Source of the DNA: Antedon mediterranea
Taxonomy: Eukaryota; Echinodermata; Crinoidea; Comatulida; Antedonidae
Direction of reading: 5' to 3'
Assembly: GCF_964355755.1 (NCBI RefSeq)
Contig: NC_092676.1
Coordinates: 9,964,288 to 10,028,287, forward strand
Length of the DNA stretch: 64,000 bases
Part shown: in pieces, positions 40,509 to 51,351 of the stretch
Numbering within the stretch: position 1 is the first letter of the stretch
How the letters are laid out: each line of letters opens with the position of its first letter
Translations under genes and position numbers: made by a program
Notes under the pieces: generated by a model
What the model was told of the DNA's origin: nothing
Database searches by the model: none
Seen by the model: only the letters and a program-made list of their open reading frames with translations

Positions 40509-42047
40509 TTGATTGGTCGAAAGTTCACCTTAGTTACAGACAATAAACCACTTACGTACATCTTCAATACATCGAGGGCTATTCCTGCCACAGCAGCTGC
40601 AAGATTAACTCGCCAGGCAATTTACTTGTCAGGATTCAATTACGAGATTGAATACAAGAAAGGTGAAAACCACAAAAATGTAGATGGACTTTCACGACTA
40701 CCATTAGCAAATACTGAAGCTAATGCTGAGGATCCGGTTGAGGTGTTTCACACTATGCAGTTTCAACCACTTCCTGTAACAAGTGCCCAGGTCAAGATTG
40801 AGACATTACACAACCCAACAATGTCAAAGGTGTATGATTACACAATGAAGGGTTGGCCTAAGAGCTGTGATCCGGAATTTGAACCATTCCATAGACGACG
40901 TGATGAACTGTCAATTTTTGATGGATGTTTGCTATGGGGTACGCGAATCATTGTTCCACCAAAATTCAGAGCAAGAGTACTTGACGAGTTACATGAAGGA
41001 CATTTGGGCATTGTAAAAATGAAGTCCTTGGCAAGGAGCTATGTTTGGTGGCCGAGAGTGGATGCTGACATAGAGAAATTAGCAAAAACCTGTAGTGGAT
41101 GCCAAAAGACACTGCATGAACCTCAGAAATCACCCCTACATCCATGGCAGTGGCCGAGCAGTCCGTGGGAACGTATCCACATCGACTATGCGGGACCAAT
41201 AAACAACATAATGTATCTGGTAGTTGTGGATGCACAATCCAAGTGGCCTGAGGTATTGCCTACGACCACAGCGACATCAAGCAAATCAATAACTCTGTTG
41301 CGTGATTTATTTGCGAGGTATGGACTACCAAATCAGTTGGTATCGGACAATGGTCCGCAATTTGTGTCAGAAGAATTTGAAATGTTTCTCAAGAATAATG
41401 GTATTAGACACATCAAATCAGCACCATACCACCCAGCAACCAATGGGTTAGCAGAACGTTTTGTGCAATCATTTAAAGGAGCACTCAAATCGGCAAAAGA
41501 AGGAAACGACACAAAACAAAAACTTGCAAACTTTCTATTAGCATATAGAAATGCCCAACACAACACAACTGGAATATCTCCAGCAATGATGTTTATTGGA
41601 AGACAACTACGCACCAGACTAGATTGCATTATACCTGACTTACGTCAAAAAGTTGAAAATAACCAGGAAAGCCAGAGAAAACCAACTAGCGAAAAGAAGC
41701 TTAGAGAATTCAAAGAAGGAGACAAAGTGTGTGTTCGTGACTATAGATCAAAGAGTCAGAAGTGGATAGTTGGAATTATTCATAGGAAAACTGGAAAGTT
41801 GTCATATGAAGTCAAAGTTGGACCAGACATGATTTGGAAAAGACACATTGATCAAATCCTAAGCAGTGGCTTAACACTAGATCTAGAGACACCTCCAGAT
41901 ATAGATCCTGTTGATTTAGAACCAGCTATCTCAGCAACACCAACACCACCACCGGAAATACAACAACCAGTTGAGATTCCACAACAACCACCACTAAGGA
42001 GATACCCACAGAGGAACAGGAAACCACCTAACAGACTTGATTTATAA
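40509..42047 (+). pseudogene. Gypsy pol: end of RNase H and integrase
   Basis: Begins within RNase H (FTLVTDNKPLTYIF, FNYEIEYKKGENHKNVDGLS). Then comes the integrase: HHCC zinc site (LHEGHLGIVKMKSLARSYVW ... CSGCQ) and catalytic core with Asp in HIDYAGPI, Asp in VSDNGPQF and Glu in NGLAERF. The C-terminal domain (EFKEGDKVCVRDYR) is followed by a proline-rich end (PTPPPEIQQPVEIPQQPPLR). No chromodomain is seen. The stop is TAA at 42045-42047, 190 bp before the polypurine tract. Confidence 0.9.
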
Positions 42048-42250
42048 TGGACCTTTAGACATAACTCAATACAGTTAACAATAATCATAATGATAACAAT
42101 ATAAATAATGAGACTACGGACACTTGAGATTGAAACACTTTATTATCAGAACAGTTTTAAAAAAAATAAATAAATCTTATAACGAGCAATATACCTTAAA
42201 GCTTAATGCTATTTAAAATGTTATTACCATTGAATCTAAAGGGGAAGAAT

Positions 42251-42371
42251 TGTAGTGTATTGACCACATACATCATACTGTAAATAGTTATGCTGCCCTC
42301 TGTTGTTCATTAAAGTAATCTCTCTCTATAAAATGGATACCGAGCCTGAGTCATGTGTATGATACATCACA
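42251..42371 (+). repeat. 3' LTR (121 bp)
   Basis: Identical to the 5' LTR and directly preceded by the polypurine tract; the ACAGA duplication follows. Confidence 0.95.
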
Positions 42372-42379
42372 ACAGAACT

Positions 42380-42720
42380 TCCAATTAAAGAATAACTGGA
42401 TTATAAGCGAGTTAGAAAAGGTATACAACAAGGAGTACCTGTAATTCAATGAAACTTCTGAATCGTATTCATACACTATGATGGGGGCAGATGAAGCTCC
42501 ACAGGACTTTAAAGATGTCATTCGTATTCCTATTATAGAAGAATAAAGGCGACCGTTGCATCTCTCTTCTCTCTATTGCTGGCATTATCGCTCGATTAAA
42601 AAAGCTTGCAGAAGACATCCTAACCATTTCACTGAGTGTATTCAGAGCCACGCCCTCAACCATAGACTTGGTTTTCATTATCCAACAAATTCAAGAGAAA
42701 ACAATAGAACAACACCGGAA
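42380..42720 (+). mobile_element. LINE reverse-transcriptase fragment (different lineage)
   Basis: The plus strand reads QDFKDVIRIPII, then with frameshifts LSLLYCWHYRSI- and RLGFHYPTNSREN-like sequence, corresponding to the KDVIIVPIYKKKG ... GISLLSIAGK ... VFIIQQIQEK pattern of L1/RTE-type RT. Heavily decayed. The Gypsy target duplication ends just before it. Confidence 0.45.
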
Positions 42721-43101
42721 ATACTTCTAATCTAATTTGTAAATAATATTGACTTGTTTTATGTTCCCATAGGTTTGGCTTAATTTCTTCTTCATACGTG
42801 TTAACTACACAATTTGGTTAAATTCAAAACACACAACACTAAACTAACATCGTCTGGTACATCTAATACACATGCATTATGTTGTATGTACGCTTTATAC
42901 CAACAATATTTTGGCTGTTCACTGATTTAAATATAGCCTTGAAAATATCTTGGGTTTCTATAAAAATGTCCTGTCATATTGACCTTCCTAAACACTGGTT
43001 TTACTTTATTGTAATCGCGTCTTGATCACATGAGCTTTCTTTCCTAACAATTGAAATCATAACCGTAGATTGTTTTTTGTTCGTGGTCCCGTTTAGTCAA
43101 T

Positions 43102-43182
43102 ATGAAGAGTGTGTTTTCAAGTGCCAAGTTGTCAAAAATCAGCCAATATAGTATGAATTCCAAGCTTTTGCTCAATAAAGCA
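43102..43182 (+). other. Candidate first coding exon
   Basis: ATG followed by 27 basic/Ser-rich codons (MKSVFSSAKLSKISQYSMNS) up to a consensus donor GTAAGT at 43183. The composition would suit a mitochondrial or other N-terminal targeting peptide, but no downstream exon was identified and it may be chance. Confidence 0.2.
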
Positions 43183-43367
43183 GTAAGTAGTAACTCCTAT
43201 GCCCAGAACTTGATCATTGCATGCGCGTACTGCCATTATCGAAATAAGAGTTATCCCAGACATTTACTTGTAATAAAACAATGTCATGTTTTTCTTCATG
43301 ACATATTGTGTTATATCTATAAATCGAGATCAAGTCTCTGAATAAATCAGGACAGACAGACACAGAC

Positions 43368-44397
43368 GCTCGATCCTTGGCCCTCTTTTATTTAATTTAT
43401 TTATCAACGATCTTCCTTTAAAATGTAATCATTCCGAGTCTCTTTTGTTTGCTGACGATCTGAAATTGTTTAAAGTGATTAACACTCCACATGATGCTTT
43501 TTCATTTCAGGAGGATCTGGAGGGTCTCATTGAATTGATGAATAAGTGGGGCTAAAACTTAATGCTAATAAATGCAAATATTTATCTATAACACTTTGAA
43601 AAAAGGCCTATGCTATTCAATCATAATTTGAATGGACATTATCTTGAGATAGTTTATGTACAGAAAGATTTAGGTATTTTTATTGATAGTAAATTAATTT
43701 TTTGTTCACATATTAAGCATGTGTTGTCAAAAGCTAATAGAATGATGGGCTTGATATAGAGAAATTGTAGGTTTAAATGAATGACGGCAGAGCACTTTTA
43801 TCTTTATACAAATCTATTATACGTCTTCGCTTCCAATATTGTTCCGTAATTTTCAATTCAGTTTCTCATTGTTCAATGGAAGTTTGTACGATTCCTGTCT
43901 TATAACTGTGTTAATTTTGCCTTTTCCATTGATTCTGTCAGCAATCGTCAAACGATATCTGATATGGTTTTTTAATATAATATTTTAAACTCTAAATATG
44001 ACTGTTCATTAATTTCGCTATTTAGTTTAAATGTCCCTGGTCGTACACGTAATAGACATTTTTTGCATATTCCCTTTAGCCGTGTCGACTGTACCAGGAG
44101 GGGCATTTTTCATAGACTACCATATACAATTAATAATCTAAATTGCAATCACATTGATATTTTTATAGATAGGCTTGGTTATTTTAAGAGGATTATGTGT
44201 TCACTTATTGAGCAGCCTGCATAACCTGTTTGATCAATTGAAACTGTTAATGGCATGCTGATCTATGTTTTTATATATATTAATATTTGTATTTTATTGT
44301 TAACAATTTTTGATGTTGTATTGTTTTATGATTCAAACCTGTTAGTGGCGGTATTTATCGCTGTTGGTTTTGATGGAATAAAATAAAAATAAACAAT
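43368..44397 (+). mobile_element. LINE 3' fragment with shared tail
   Basis: The plus strand starts with the RT motif GPLLFNLFINDLP, then LLFADDLKLFKV (catalytic Asp-Asp) and LMNKWG, followed by stops and frameshifts. It ends CCTGTTAGTGGCGGTATTTA, TCGCTGTTGGTT and AATAAAATAAAAATAAA at 44341-44397. This tail matches the 5S-SINE and the LINE at 2205-3050. Confidence 0.75.
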
Positions 44398-44553
44398 AAA
44401 ATTATCTCAAAAGGAGAAGATCTTGCAAAACAGCAACCTTACCTTTTATAATCTTCATTAAAGAAAACAAAAACACAGGCTAGTAAGATAGAACTCCTCG
44501 ATTACATTCAATTTTTCTTTCTGCACTATGTACAATTACAATTGGTCATTTTT

Positions 44554-44663
44554 AGTCGCGTGCAACGCGATCTTACAGCTCACTATGTCGGTCGGTTGGT
44601 CAGTCAGTTGGTAGGTAAACACTAACTTGAGCACGCGACTGCAGCCATATATATGGCCTTGTT
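44554..44663 (+). repeat. GTCGGTCGG family, copy 2
   Basis: AGTCGCGTGCAACGCGAT at the start, GTCGGTCGGTTGGTCAGTCA in the middle, GCACGCGACTGCAGCCATAT and GGCCTTGTT at the end. The AGTCGCGTGC / GCACGCGACT pair gives it short inverted ends. Confidence 0.7.
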
Positions 44664-44984
44664 AGCATGCAGCTAACTCTATGGTTTTACCTATTCGTCA
44701 TCTTATTTCAATTCAGCACATTTACCAATGCGTATGCCTACAGACTCTACCTATCGGGACGTTCTATGTTAATGTAACGAAAATCTCTGTTCTTCCGGGT
44801 TCGTTCCCTTTTGGGGGGAGGGGTCTGCGGTACTGTTATACACTCAAACAAAAGAGATAAATCAATTACAATTACAACTTGTGGAGTGGTCTCCTTTATT
44901 CTATCTATGATTCCAAATTATTGGTAACAACCGATTAAAATAATTAATTAGATTAGTTTTGATCTTACGCCGGACTTGAAACAA

Positions 44985-45640
44985 CAGCGTAACCACCAGT
45001 AATGACGTAACCTCCAATAGTAGCGTAACCACCAACAATGGCGTAACCTCCAACAGCAACGTAACCACCAACAATGGTGTAACCTCCAACAGCAACGTAA
45101 CCACCAACAATGGCGTAACCTCCAACAGCAACGCAACCACCAACAATGGCGTAACCTCCAACAGCAACGTAACCACCAACAATGGTGTAACCTCCAACAG
45201 CAACGTAACCACCAACAATGGCGTAACCTCCAACAGCAACGTAACCACCAACAATGGCGTAACCTCCAACATCAACGTAACCACCAACAATGGTGTAACC
45301 TCCAACAGCAATGTAACCACCAATGGCGTAACCTCTAACAGCAATGTAACCACCAACAATGGCGTAACCTCCAACAGCAATGTAACCACCAACAATGGCG
45401 TAACCTCTAACAGCAACGTAACCTCCAACAATGGTGCAACCTCCAACAGCAACGTAACCACCAACAATGGCGTAACCACGTACCGGCTAACAGGGTAACC
45501 ACCAGTAGTCTTAACCACTGGCTAATAGGTGTACCCACCAGCAAAGTAGTATCACAACCACAGGGTGTACCTCCAACAGCAACGTAACCACCAACAATGG
45601 CGTAACCTCCAACAGCAACGTAACCACCAACAATGGTGTA
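44985..45640. repeat. 36-bp minisatellite
   Basis: Two alternating 18-bp half units, GTAACCTCCAACAGCAAC and GTAACCACCAACAATGGC, repeated about 13 times to 45480; a non-repeat gap follows and about two more units at 45568-45640. Single units recur on both sides of the Penelope element (47411-47452 and 49986-50085). A 205-codon minus-strand frame over the array reflects the absence of stops in the unit. Confidence 0.9.
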
Positions 45641-45978
45641 ACCTGGGTATTGACAAACTGCAAGCTATGGATTCATTGGAGTCAGTGGAGTCAACGGCCC
45701 ACGTGACCATGTTAATTACAATTCAAGCGAGTCAGTACGAAGTGTAACTGTACTATTGTACCAAAAGTGCGAGGCACCATAAAACATATTAAATAATTTA
45801 ATATAATCTAGTATGTTCATATGAAACATTAGAGAGGAGTAATTATAAAATAAAATCATTATTTTATATTATGTTGTTCTAAACATACCCTACTAGTACT
45901 ACTACTAAAATAAAGTCAAGCCTGCCTGCTGCTCCCTTCTTGTTGGTCTCGCTTGTAGTTATTTTTTTTTCAAAATGT

Positions 45979-46867
45979 CCCCGGGCTGCGATTTTTTTTT
46001 TTTCGTACATAAGTTGGGGACCCCTCATGAAACGTCACAAAATAAACATGAATAATTCATCAGTTAAATTGTCTTACTCCGTTGGGTGCACACGGCAGGC
46101 GAACAAGTGATACAATTCTTTCTAGGCCTAGGATCCTAGGTCAATTCACGTGATTGCCTTCGCGCACTCTTCTTCACACACACCACTATGCAAAATGTGT
46201 CGAGGCAAATCGAGAGCTAGGCAAGACACATTCAACTGAGTAGTAATTGGACATAGCCCAAAGAAAGCTTAGACCCACGAGAATGTGTATAATTTGTGTA
46301 CTGTAATTTTTTTAATTCTGCTATTTGATTATCAAACAATATGCATGTACTCAAAGGAACTTTAAAAATGCGCGTATATGAACACATGAGATGGAAAGAT
46401 TAGACCCACGAGAATAAAAAATGTATTTTTGTGTAATGTAATTTGTTTAATTTTGCTGACTTATTACTCGGACTGTGTCATACCAGGGAGATGTAAATCT
46501 CCCTGGTCATACCTAACACACACACGTCACACTAGAATAGACATGGGTTTTAGAGCCTAATAGTATTAATAGAAACTATAATTTTAACACGTAGTTATTT
46601 AGTAATAAATTCTATTAAAAAACCCCAAAAACTAAAGGCTGATTATTTCGACAATCCACACAAAACGCCGCTATTCTTTTATGAAATCGCACGCGGCAAC
46701 CACAGCGAAGATAGGCCTAGAATCGTATCGCAGTTGTGTAATCACCTTGTTGTTGCTATACGCTTGGGTGCACACGGAGTAAGACAATTTAACTGATGAA
46801 TTATTCATGTTTATTATTTCATGAGGGGTCCCCAACTTATGTACGAAAAAAAAAATCGCCCCCGGGC
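45979..46867. mobile_element. Long-TIR MITE, 0.89 kb
   Basis: Left end GCGATTTTTTTTTTTTCGTA, then CATAAGTTGGGGACCCCTCA, is mirrored at the right end (TGAGGGGTCCCCAACTTATG ... AAAAATCGCCCCC). The arms are at least 110 bp. No transposase. An isolated arm of the same family lies at 59946-60118. Confidence 0.75.
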
Positions 46868-47326
46868 CGCCGCCGGCCCGCCACACAGCCCAGGCCTAGT
46901 CTAGCCCCTAATACAATATAGGGCTTCCTACTAGATGATATTTTGTTGAAAAAAATACGTTTCACAAGACTTAGATTTAAAATATATGTAATCTACTGTA
47001 TTTCGTCCATTGACAGCGTTGATATAGAAGCTACTGCTAGGCCTAGACCGTACTAGGCATACAGCGAATAGCCGTCTCTACTCCCCGGCGGGCGGGCTAC
47101 AGTACTATACATGGCCTAGGCTAGCTAGCTAGGCTTCTTAGACGGTGACCAACTGTAAACATCGAAGTCGCATTTGGATATTCGAAATTGTTAACATAAT
47201 TACATTAACGGTAGGTGATTCATAAATGTTTATGAATTGTACACAAATATTAATGAAAACGAAGGCTTATTATTATTCGAAGGCTCGCTCGCTGTTGGTA
47301 TTTTTTCCGTTGAATTACCGTCGTGG

Positions 47327-47393
47327 ATTGCATGCATTGCGTGGATTGCATGGATTGCGTGTATTATGCGTGCATTGCGTGCCTCGTTGACTC
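47327..47393. repeat. Short GCGTGGATTGCAT tandem array
   Basis: Five or six imperfect 10-13-bp units of GTGGATTGCATGCATTGC type. Confidence 0.6.
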
Positions 47394-47881
47394 GCACTTT
47401 GGCAACACTCGTGTAACCTCCAACAGCAACGTAACCATCAACAATGGTGTAAAATTGAAAAAATTCATCTCCTCTGGGATTCACCCAGAGGTATTCAAGA
47501 AATAACTCAGAGAGGGCGCATGTCACAACAACATCAGCAGGTGCTTAAAAAAGGGGCTTAACTTCGCCATTAGCGAGAGCCAAATACCGGTTAACACATT
47601 GACTGCCAAGGCATTTTCCGTAATTTCTGTCCCAGTGCCAAGTCCCGTTTACATATTAAATTACAGTTTGAAAGTGTAACATCTGGTCACAGACTATCAT
47701 GATGTCATTCAAAATATTTTTAGATTATCGTTTACGTACATCATTCATAAACTGCCATGCGATAATTCCTGTTCCAATCACCACTGCCAGCGATTCTACA
47801 TACAATACAAAAGTGCTACGATTTTGACGTAGTATTACGTCTTGGCAAGTAGCGACACGCAATTTTTGACGTATAAATGAG

Positions 47882-48976
47882 TTGATCATAGCCACCGAAA
47901 CGGCAGCAAACCTGGGACAGGTACCCATAGAAGAAAAGGATGTCATACGAGGTAAGATCGTTTCACTAATAAAATCATACAAACCTCCATCTCCAAACTT
48001 ATCAGCCAAAGAAAGAACAGGGCTAAAATTGCTAAAAGAAGATCATGAGATTAAAATGTTACCTGCTGACAAAGGCCGTGCTACGGTTGTAGTAAACACA
48101 ACAGATTATAAAGCTAAGGTTAATGAGATGTTATCCGACGACCAAGTATATGAACAACTCAAATCAAACCCCACTCCAAAATATAAACGTGCTTTGGTGA
48201 ATACCCTAAATAGATTGCTTAATGAAAAGAAAATCACATATGGGGAAAAATGTAAATTATTCCCGACAGCGGAAAAAACTCCTAGGCTATATTGCACACC
48301 TAAAATTCATAAACCAAATTGGCCTTTGAGGCCAATCGTAGACGGTATAGACTCCATTTACTATGAGGTGTCCAAATTTCTAAGAGATATTCTAAAACCA
48401 ATGGTTGGCAACACCACACACTCAATAAACAACTCTAAAGAACTAGCCACCGAACTAAAAGATCTTCATGTGTCACCTAACCAAACCTTTGTTTCGTTTG
48501 ATGTAGTGTCTTTGTTTACAAAGACCCCTACAGAAAAATCACTGGAAATAATACATGAATGCTTGAGGGCTGACAAAACGCTACAAACCCGTACAAAACT
48601 GAAAGTAGAAGATGTTATGGAACTGTTGTCTCTGGTCATGAATACCGCATACTTTAGTTTTGGAAACATCATATACAGGCAAAAATCTGGCATAGCTATG
48701 GGAAGTCCAATTAGCCCAATCGTTGCTAACCTGTTTTTAGAATGGTTGGAGACTGAGGCCATAAGCAGGGCAAATGACAACATCAGACCCACTTGTTGGC
48801 GAAGGTATGTAGATGATGTGTTAGCTGTGGTCAAAAAAGAAGCTATAGAAGATCTTAACAAACATCTTAACACCATAGACCCTACTAAAAGTATCAAGTT
48901 TACTACAGAAAGAATGACCGATAACACTCTTCCGTTCTTGGACTGCCTCATCACCCTAAAACTGACGGTACTATAA
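47882..48976 (+). pseudogene. Penelope-type reverse transcriptase, frameshifted
   Basis: 364 open codons: KMLPADKGRATVVVNTTDYK near the N-terminus, TPKIHKPNWPLRPIVDG, VSFDVVSLFTKTP (catalytic motif A), GIAMGSPISPIVANLFLEWL (motif B), RRYVDDVLAV (motif C, Asp-Asp) and LPFLDCLI. These are the standard Penelope RT blocks. The frame breaks at about 48958; the family sequence continues in another frame (KPTHTDQYLNFKSNHP) until a TAG at 49210. Start codon uncertain. Confidence 0.88.
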
Positions 48977-49240
48977 AAACTTCGATTTACAGGAAACCCA
49001 CACATACTGACCAATACTTAAACTTCAAATCAAATCATCCTCTAGAGCACAAGCTGAGCGTCATCAACACACTAGTGGACAGATGCCAAAACATTGTAAC
49101 AACACAGCAGAGCAAAAGAGAAGAGATGAAGCACATCCGAAAAGTACTTAATATATGTGAATATCCAAATTGGGCCATCGATAGAGTGATACAAGAAACA
49201 AGAAAAGAATAGTCAGAAAAAAGGAGAAAATAAACAAGAC

Positions 49241-49819
49241 ATGCGTGGCAGCGTAGCTTTACCCTATGTGAGAGGGCTATCCGAAAAGATACGTAGAACG
49301 CTCACTAGCCATAAAATTAACTCTTACTTTGTACCCCAAAACAAATTAAGATCGCATCTAGTACACCCAAAAGATAAGATTAAGCCGGAGGACACAAGTG
49401 GAGTAGTGTATGGTGTACCCTGTATGAATTGCAACTTAATATACATAGGAGAAACTGGTAGAAAACTGGGAAACAGAATAAAAGAACATAAAAAAGATGT
49501 AGAAGATCACATGAAAGGAGTCATTACAAGGTCAAGCAGAATGTCACAATCAAACATTACACATAAATCTGCAATCACAGACCATGCTATAAAGGAAAAC
49601 CATACACCTAATTGGGAGGCGAAAGTGTTAAAGAAAGAGGGAAACATCAACAAGAGAGGATGGCAAGAAGCAATTATAATTGCTGGAATTAATGGAAACA
49701 ACATGAACAGAGACCAAGGAGGAATGTGGCTGCCACACATATATGATGACCTGTTAGAAGTGAGACGGCCGGCCGGGGCGGACCCTTCTGGGATTCACCC
49801 AGAGGTATTCAAGAAATAA
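49241..49819 (+). pseudogene. Penelope GIY-YIG endonuclease region
   Basis: Contains VVYGVPCMNCNLIYIGETGR, the GIY-YIG-type core with its Cys pair, then KLGNRIKEHKKDVEDH and SAITDHAIKENHTPNWEAKV, typical of Penelope endonucleases that nick target DNA for reverse transcription. The frame differs from the upstream piece (stop at 49210-49212). It ends SGIHPEVFKK, encoded by the terminal direct repeat. Confidence 0.88.
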
Positions 49820-49895
49820 CTCAGAGCGGGCGCATGTCACAACATCACGTGACTATGCAATGATCAGTGTCGGCAAACCAAGCTGACACCACTAC

Positions 49896-49950
49896 CTTGA
49901 AAAAGTGCGATGCTAACGCACGAAACGTTGGTAAGTTTCAACGTTTATTT
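49896..49950 (+). ncRNA. Hammerhead-ribozyme-like fold in Penelope tail (degenerate)
   Basis: A stem GTGCG/CGCAC (49905-49909, 49917-49921) is followed directly by GAAA, then a second stem CGTTG/CAACG (49926-49930, 49939-49943). This order matches stem II, GAAA, stem III of the hammerheads known in Penelope-like terminal repeats. The expected CTGANGA before stem II is replaced by CTTGAAAAA, so it is probably inactive. Confidence 0.4.
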
Positions 49951-49997
49951 TCACCTTCATGAAAAAAGAAAATTTGATGTCAAAAACAATGGTGTAA

Positions 49998-50085
49998 CCT
50001 CCAACAGCAACGTAATCACCAACAATGACGTAACCTCCAACAGCAACGCAACCACCAACAATGGCGTAACCTCCAACTGCTTCTC
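49998..50085. repeat. Minisatellite units right of the Penelope element
   Basis: About two and a half 36-bp units (CCTCCAACAGCAACG and following) continue the unit cut by the Penelope insertion. Confidence 0.85.
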
Positions 50086-51351
50086 CTCCTTTTCAACTCC
50101 CTGCTCATCTGCCGCCCTATATCTTTTCTCACCCAACATTATTACAGTACCATATCACGACAGCAGACGCGCTGCCATTATACAAAAGTCCCACGTGAGT
50201 GAAGCCTGTTCTCTCGAATGTGCTAATTACAGCATAACATTTCTCTAACATTAACAAAAGTCAACTAAATCTTATCTTTGATGATTACATATAACTTTGT
50301 TCTCTTTCAACTAATTATTAACTCTTTTCGTCGACTCACCTCCAAATAAAAACTGAGGGCGCACTAACAACTTCGAACAACGAAACAGCATGTGATATCA
50401 TATTTATTATTCTGCACATTTATATCCAGGTCAAATGAAAACATTATAATTAGTCTACAGATTTTACTGCATTATGCAAACTACTTGGAGGAGTAGTAGC
50501 TTTAGTTTGCATGAACCTAAAGTTTTTTAACGAAAATTTCCCTGAAGACTGTTGTTGTATTGTTTACCTATGAAAGCAAAAAAACTGTTATGCTCTAAAT
50601 AAATGTTACACCTACAACCTAGTGAGTATAACATACGAATGGCAATAAGTCTAAATCTAATTATTTCAGTGATTTGATTCCCTCATATAATTACAAACCT
50701 TCGAAAACTTTAAAAAAAAAATTGTTATAAGATTTTAAAATGATTTTCTTAAAATTCGAAAAATGTCAGACTCGTAGATACAGGATGTCACTTATACCCA
50801 CAATTTTATATAACATCATAGTTAGAAATTGAATTTTTTATAAGCATTATATCATTCTTTTTATGGAGTTTTATCTTAGCATCCTAGTAAAAAAGGAATA
50901 TTATATAAGCATCTTTATTATTTATTATTAATTGGTTTAATTTGTAATAAAGTAATTGTAATGGCATTGTTATGTTTTGTATTGCTATTATAATCATTGT
51001 ATTGTGTTTTGATGTATTTATTTATACTTTTATATTTTTATATCATGTAAATACAATTCTTTCAGCTTTTGCTCCTTTTTGTATATTCTATTATACCGGA
51101 AAAAAATAAAGGAATAAGAGCCACCCACAATTGTTGTATTGGAAATTTGTAAAACTCATACTAGCAGATGGAAAGAGACTTTATAAACAAAAAACATTCT
51201 TTTGATATACTTGGTATAACAACAACATAACATGATAATGGCAAATATCAGAATATTCACATGCTACCGTACCTTTTATAAGGTAGGCCTAAATATTTCA
51301 ACAAATTATAGAACCGTCGTTAATCAATTTGACCGATGTATTATAGTATTA
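50086..51351. other. Intergenic, AT-rich, no feature seen
   Basis: No exon, element end or tandem repeat could be supported. It contains several TTTATT words near 50925 that could be a minus-strand polyadenylation signal for the EF-hand gene. Confidence 0.4.

Larger units (their letters stand above)
36393..42376 (+). mobile_element. Gypsy-type LTR retrotransposon with nested insertion
   Basis: Identical 121-bp LTRs at 36398-36518 and 42251-42371 begin TG and end CA. The 5-bp target duplication ACAGA flanks both sides (36393-36397, 42372-42376). A polypurine tract AAAGGGGAAGAA lies at 42238-42249, and TGGTGACGAG (36521-36530) sits where a primer-binding site is expected. Internal order: gag, zinc knuckles, protease, RT, RNase H, integrase; no envelope gene. 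Gag is split by a TTAA-flanked element and the RNase H region has a frameshift, so this copy cannot make its full polyprotein. Confidence 0.95.
47441..49997 (+). mobile_element. Penelope-like retroelement inserted in a minisatellite unit
   Basis: Element 47453-49985 is flanked by a 12-bp target duplication ACAATGGTGTAA (47441-47452, 49986-49997). Removing the element joins the two sides into a continuous minisatellite. It has an RT frame, a GIY-YIG frame, and a direct repeat: CTGGGATTCACCCAGAGGTA at 47474 recurs at 49788, a terminal repeat as found in this class. Both coding parts are separated by frameshifts and a stop, so the copy is inactive. Confidence 0.88.

Noticed and set aside
36393-42376. 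Endogenous retrovirus with envelope
   Set aside because: Only 190 bp separate the pol stop from the polypurine tract, so there is no room for an envelope gene.
44901-45518. 205-codon minus-strand frame rich in LLEVTPLLVVTL
   Set aside because: It is a translation of the 36-bp minisatellite, whose length keeps the frame open. No start context, splice sites or family likeness.
45000-45640. CRISPR array
   Set aside because: Regular repeats, but the spacers are themselves repeats, there are no cas genes, and the genome is clearly eukaryotic.
47725-48009. Minus-strand 94-codon frame
   Set aside because: Shadow of the Penelope RT region on the opposite strand.
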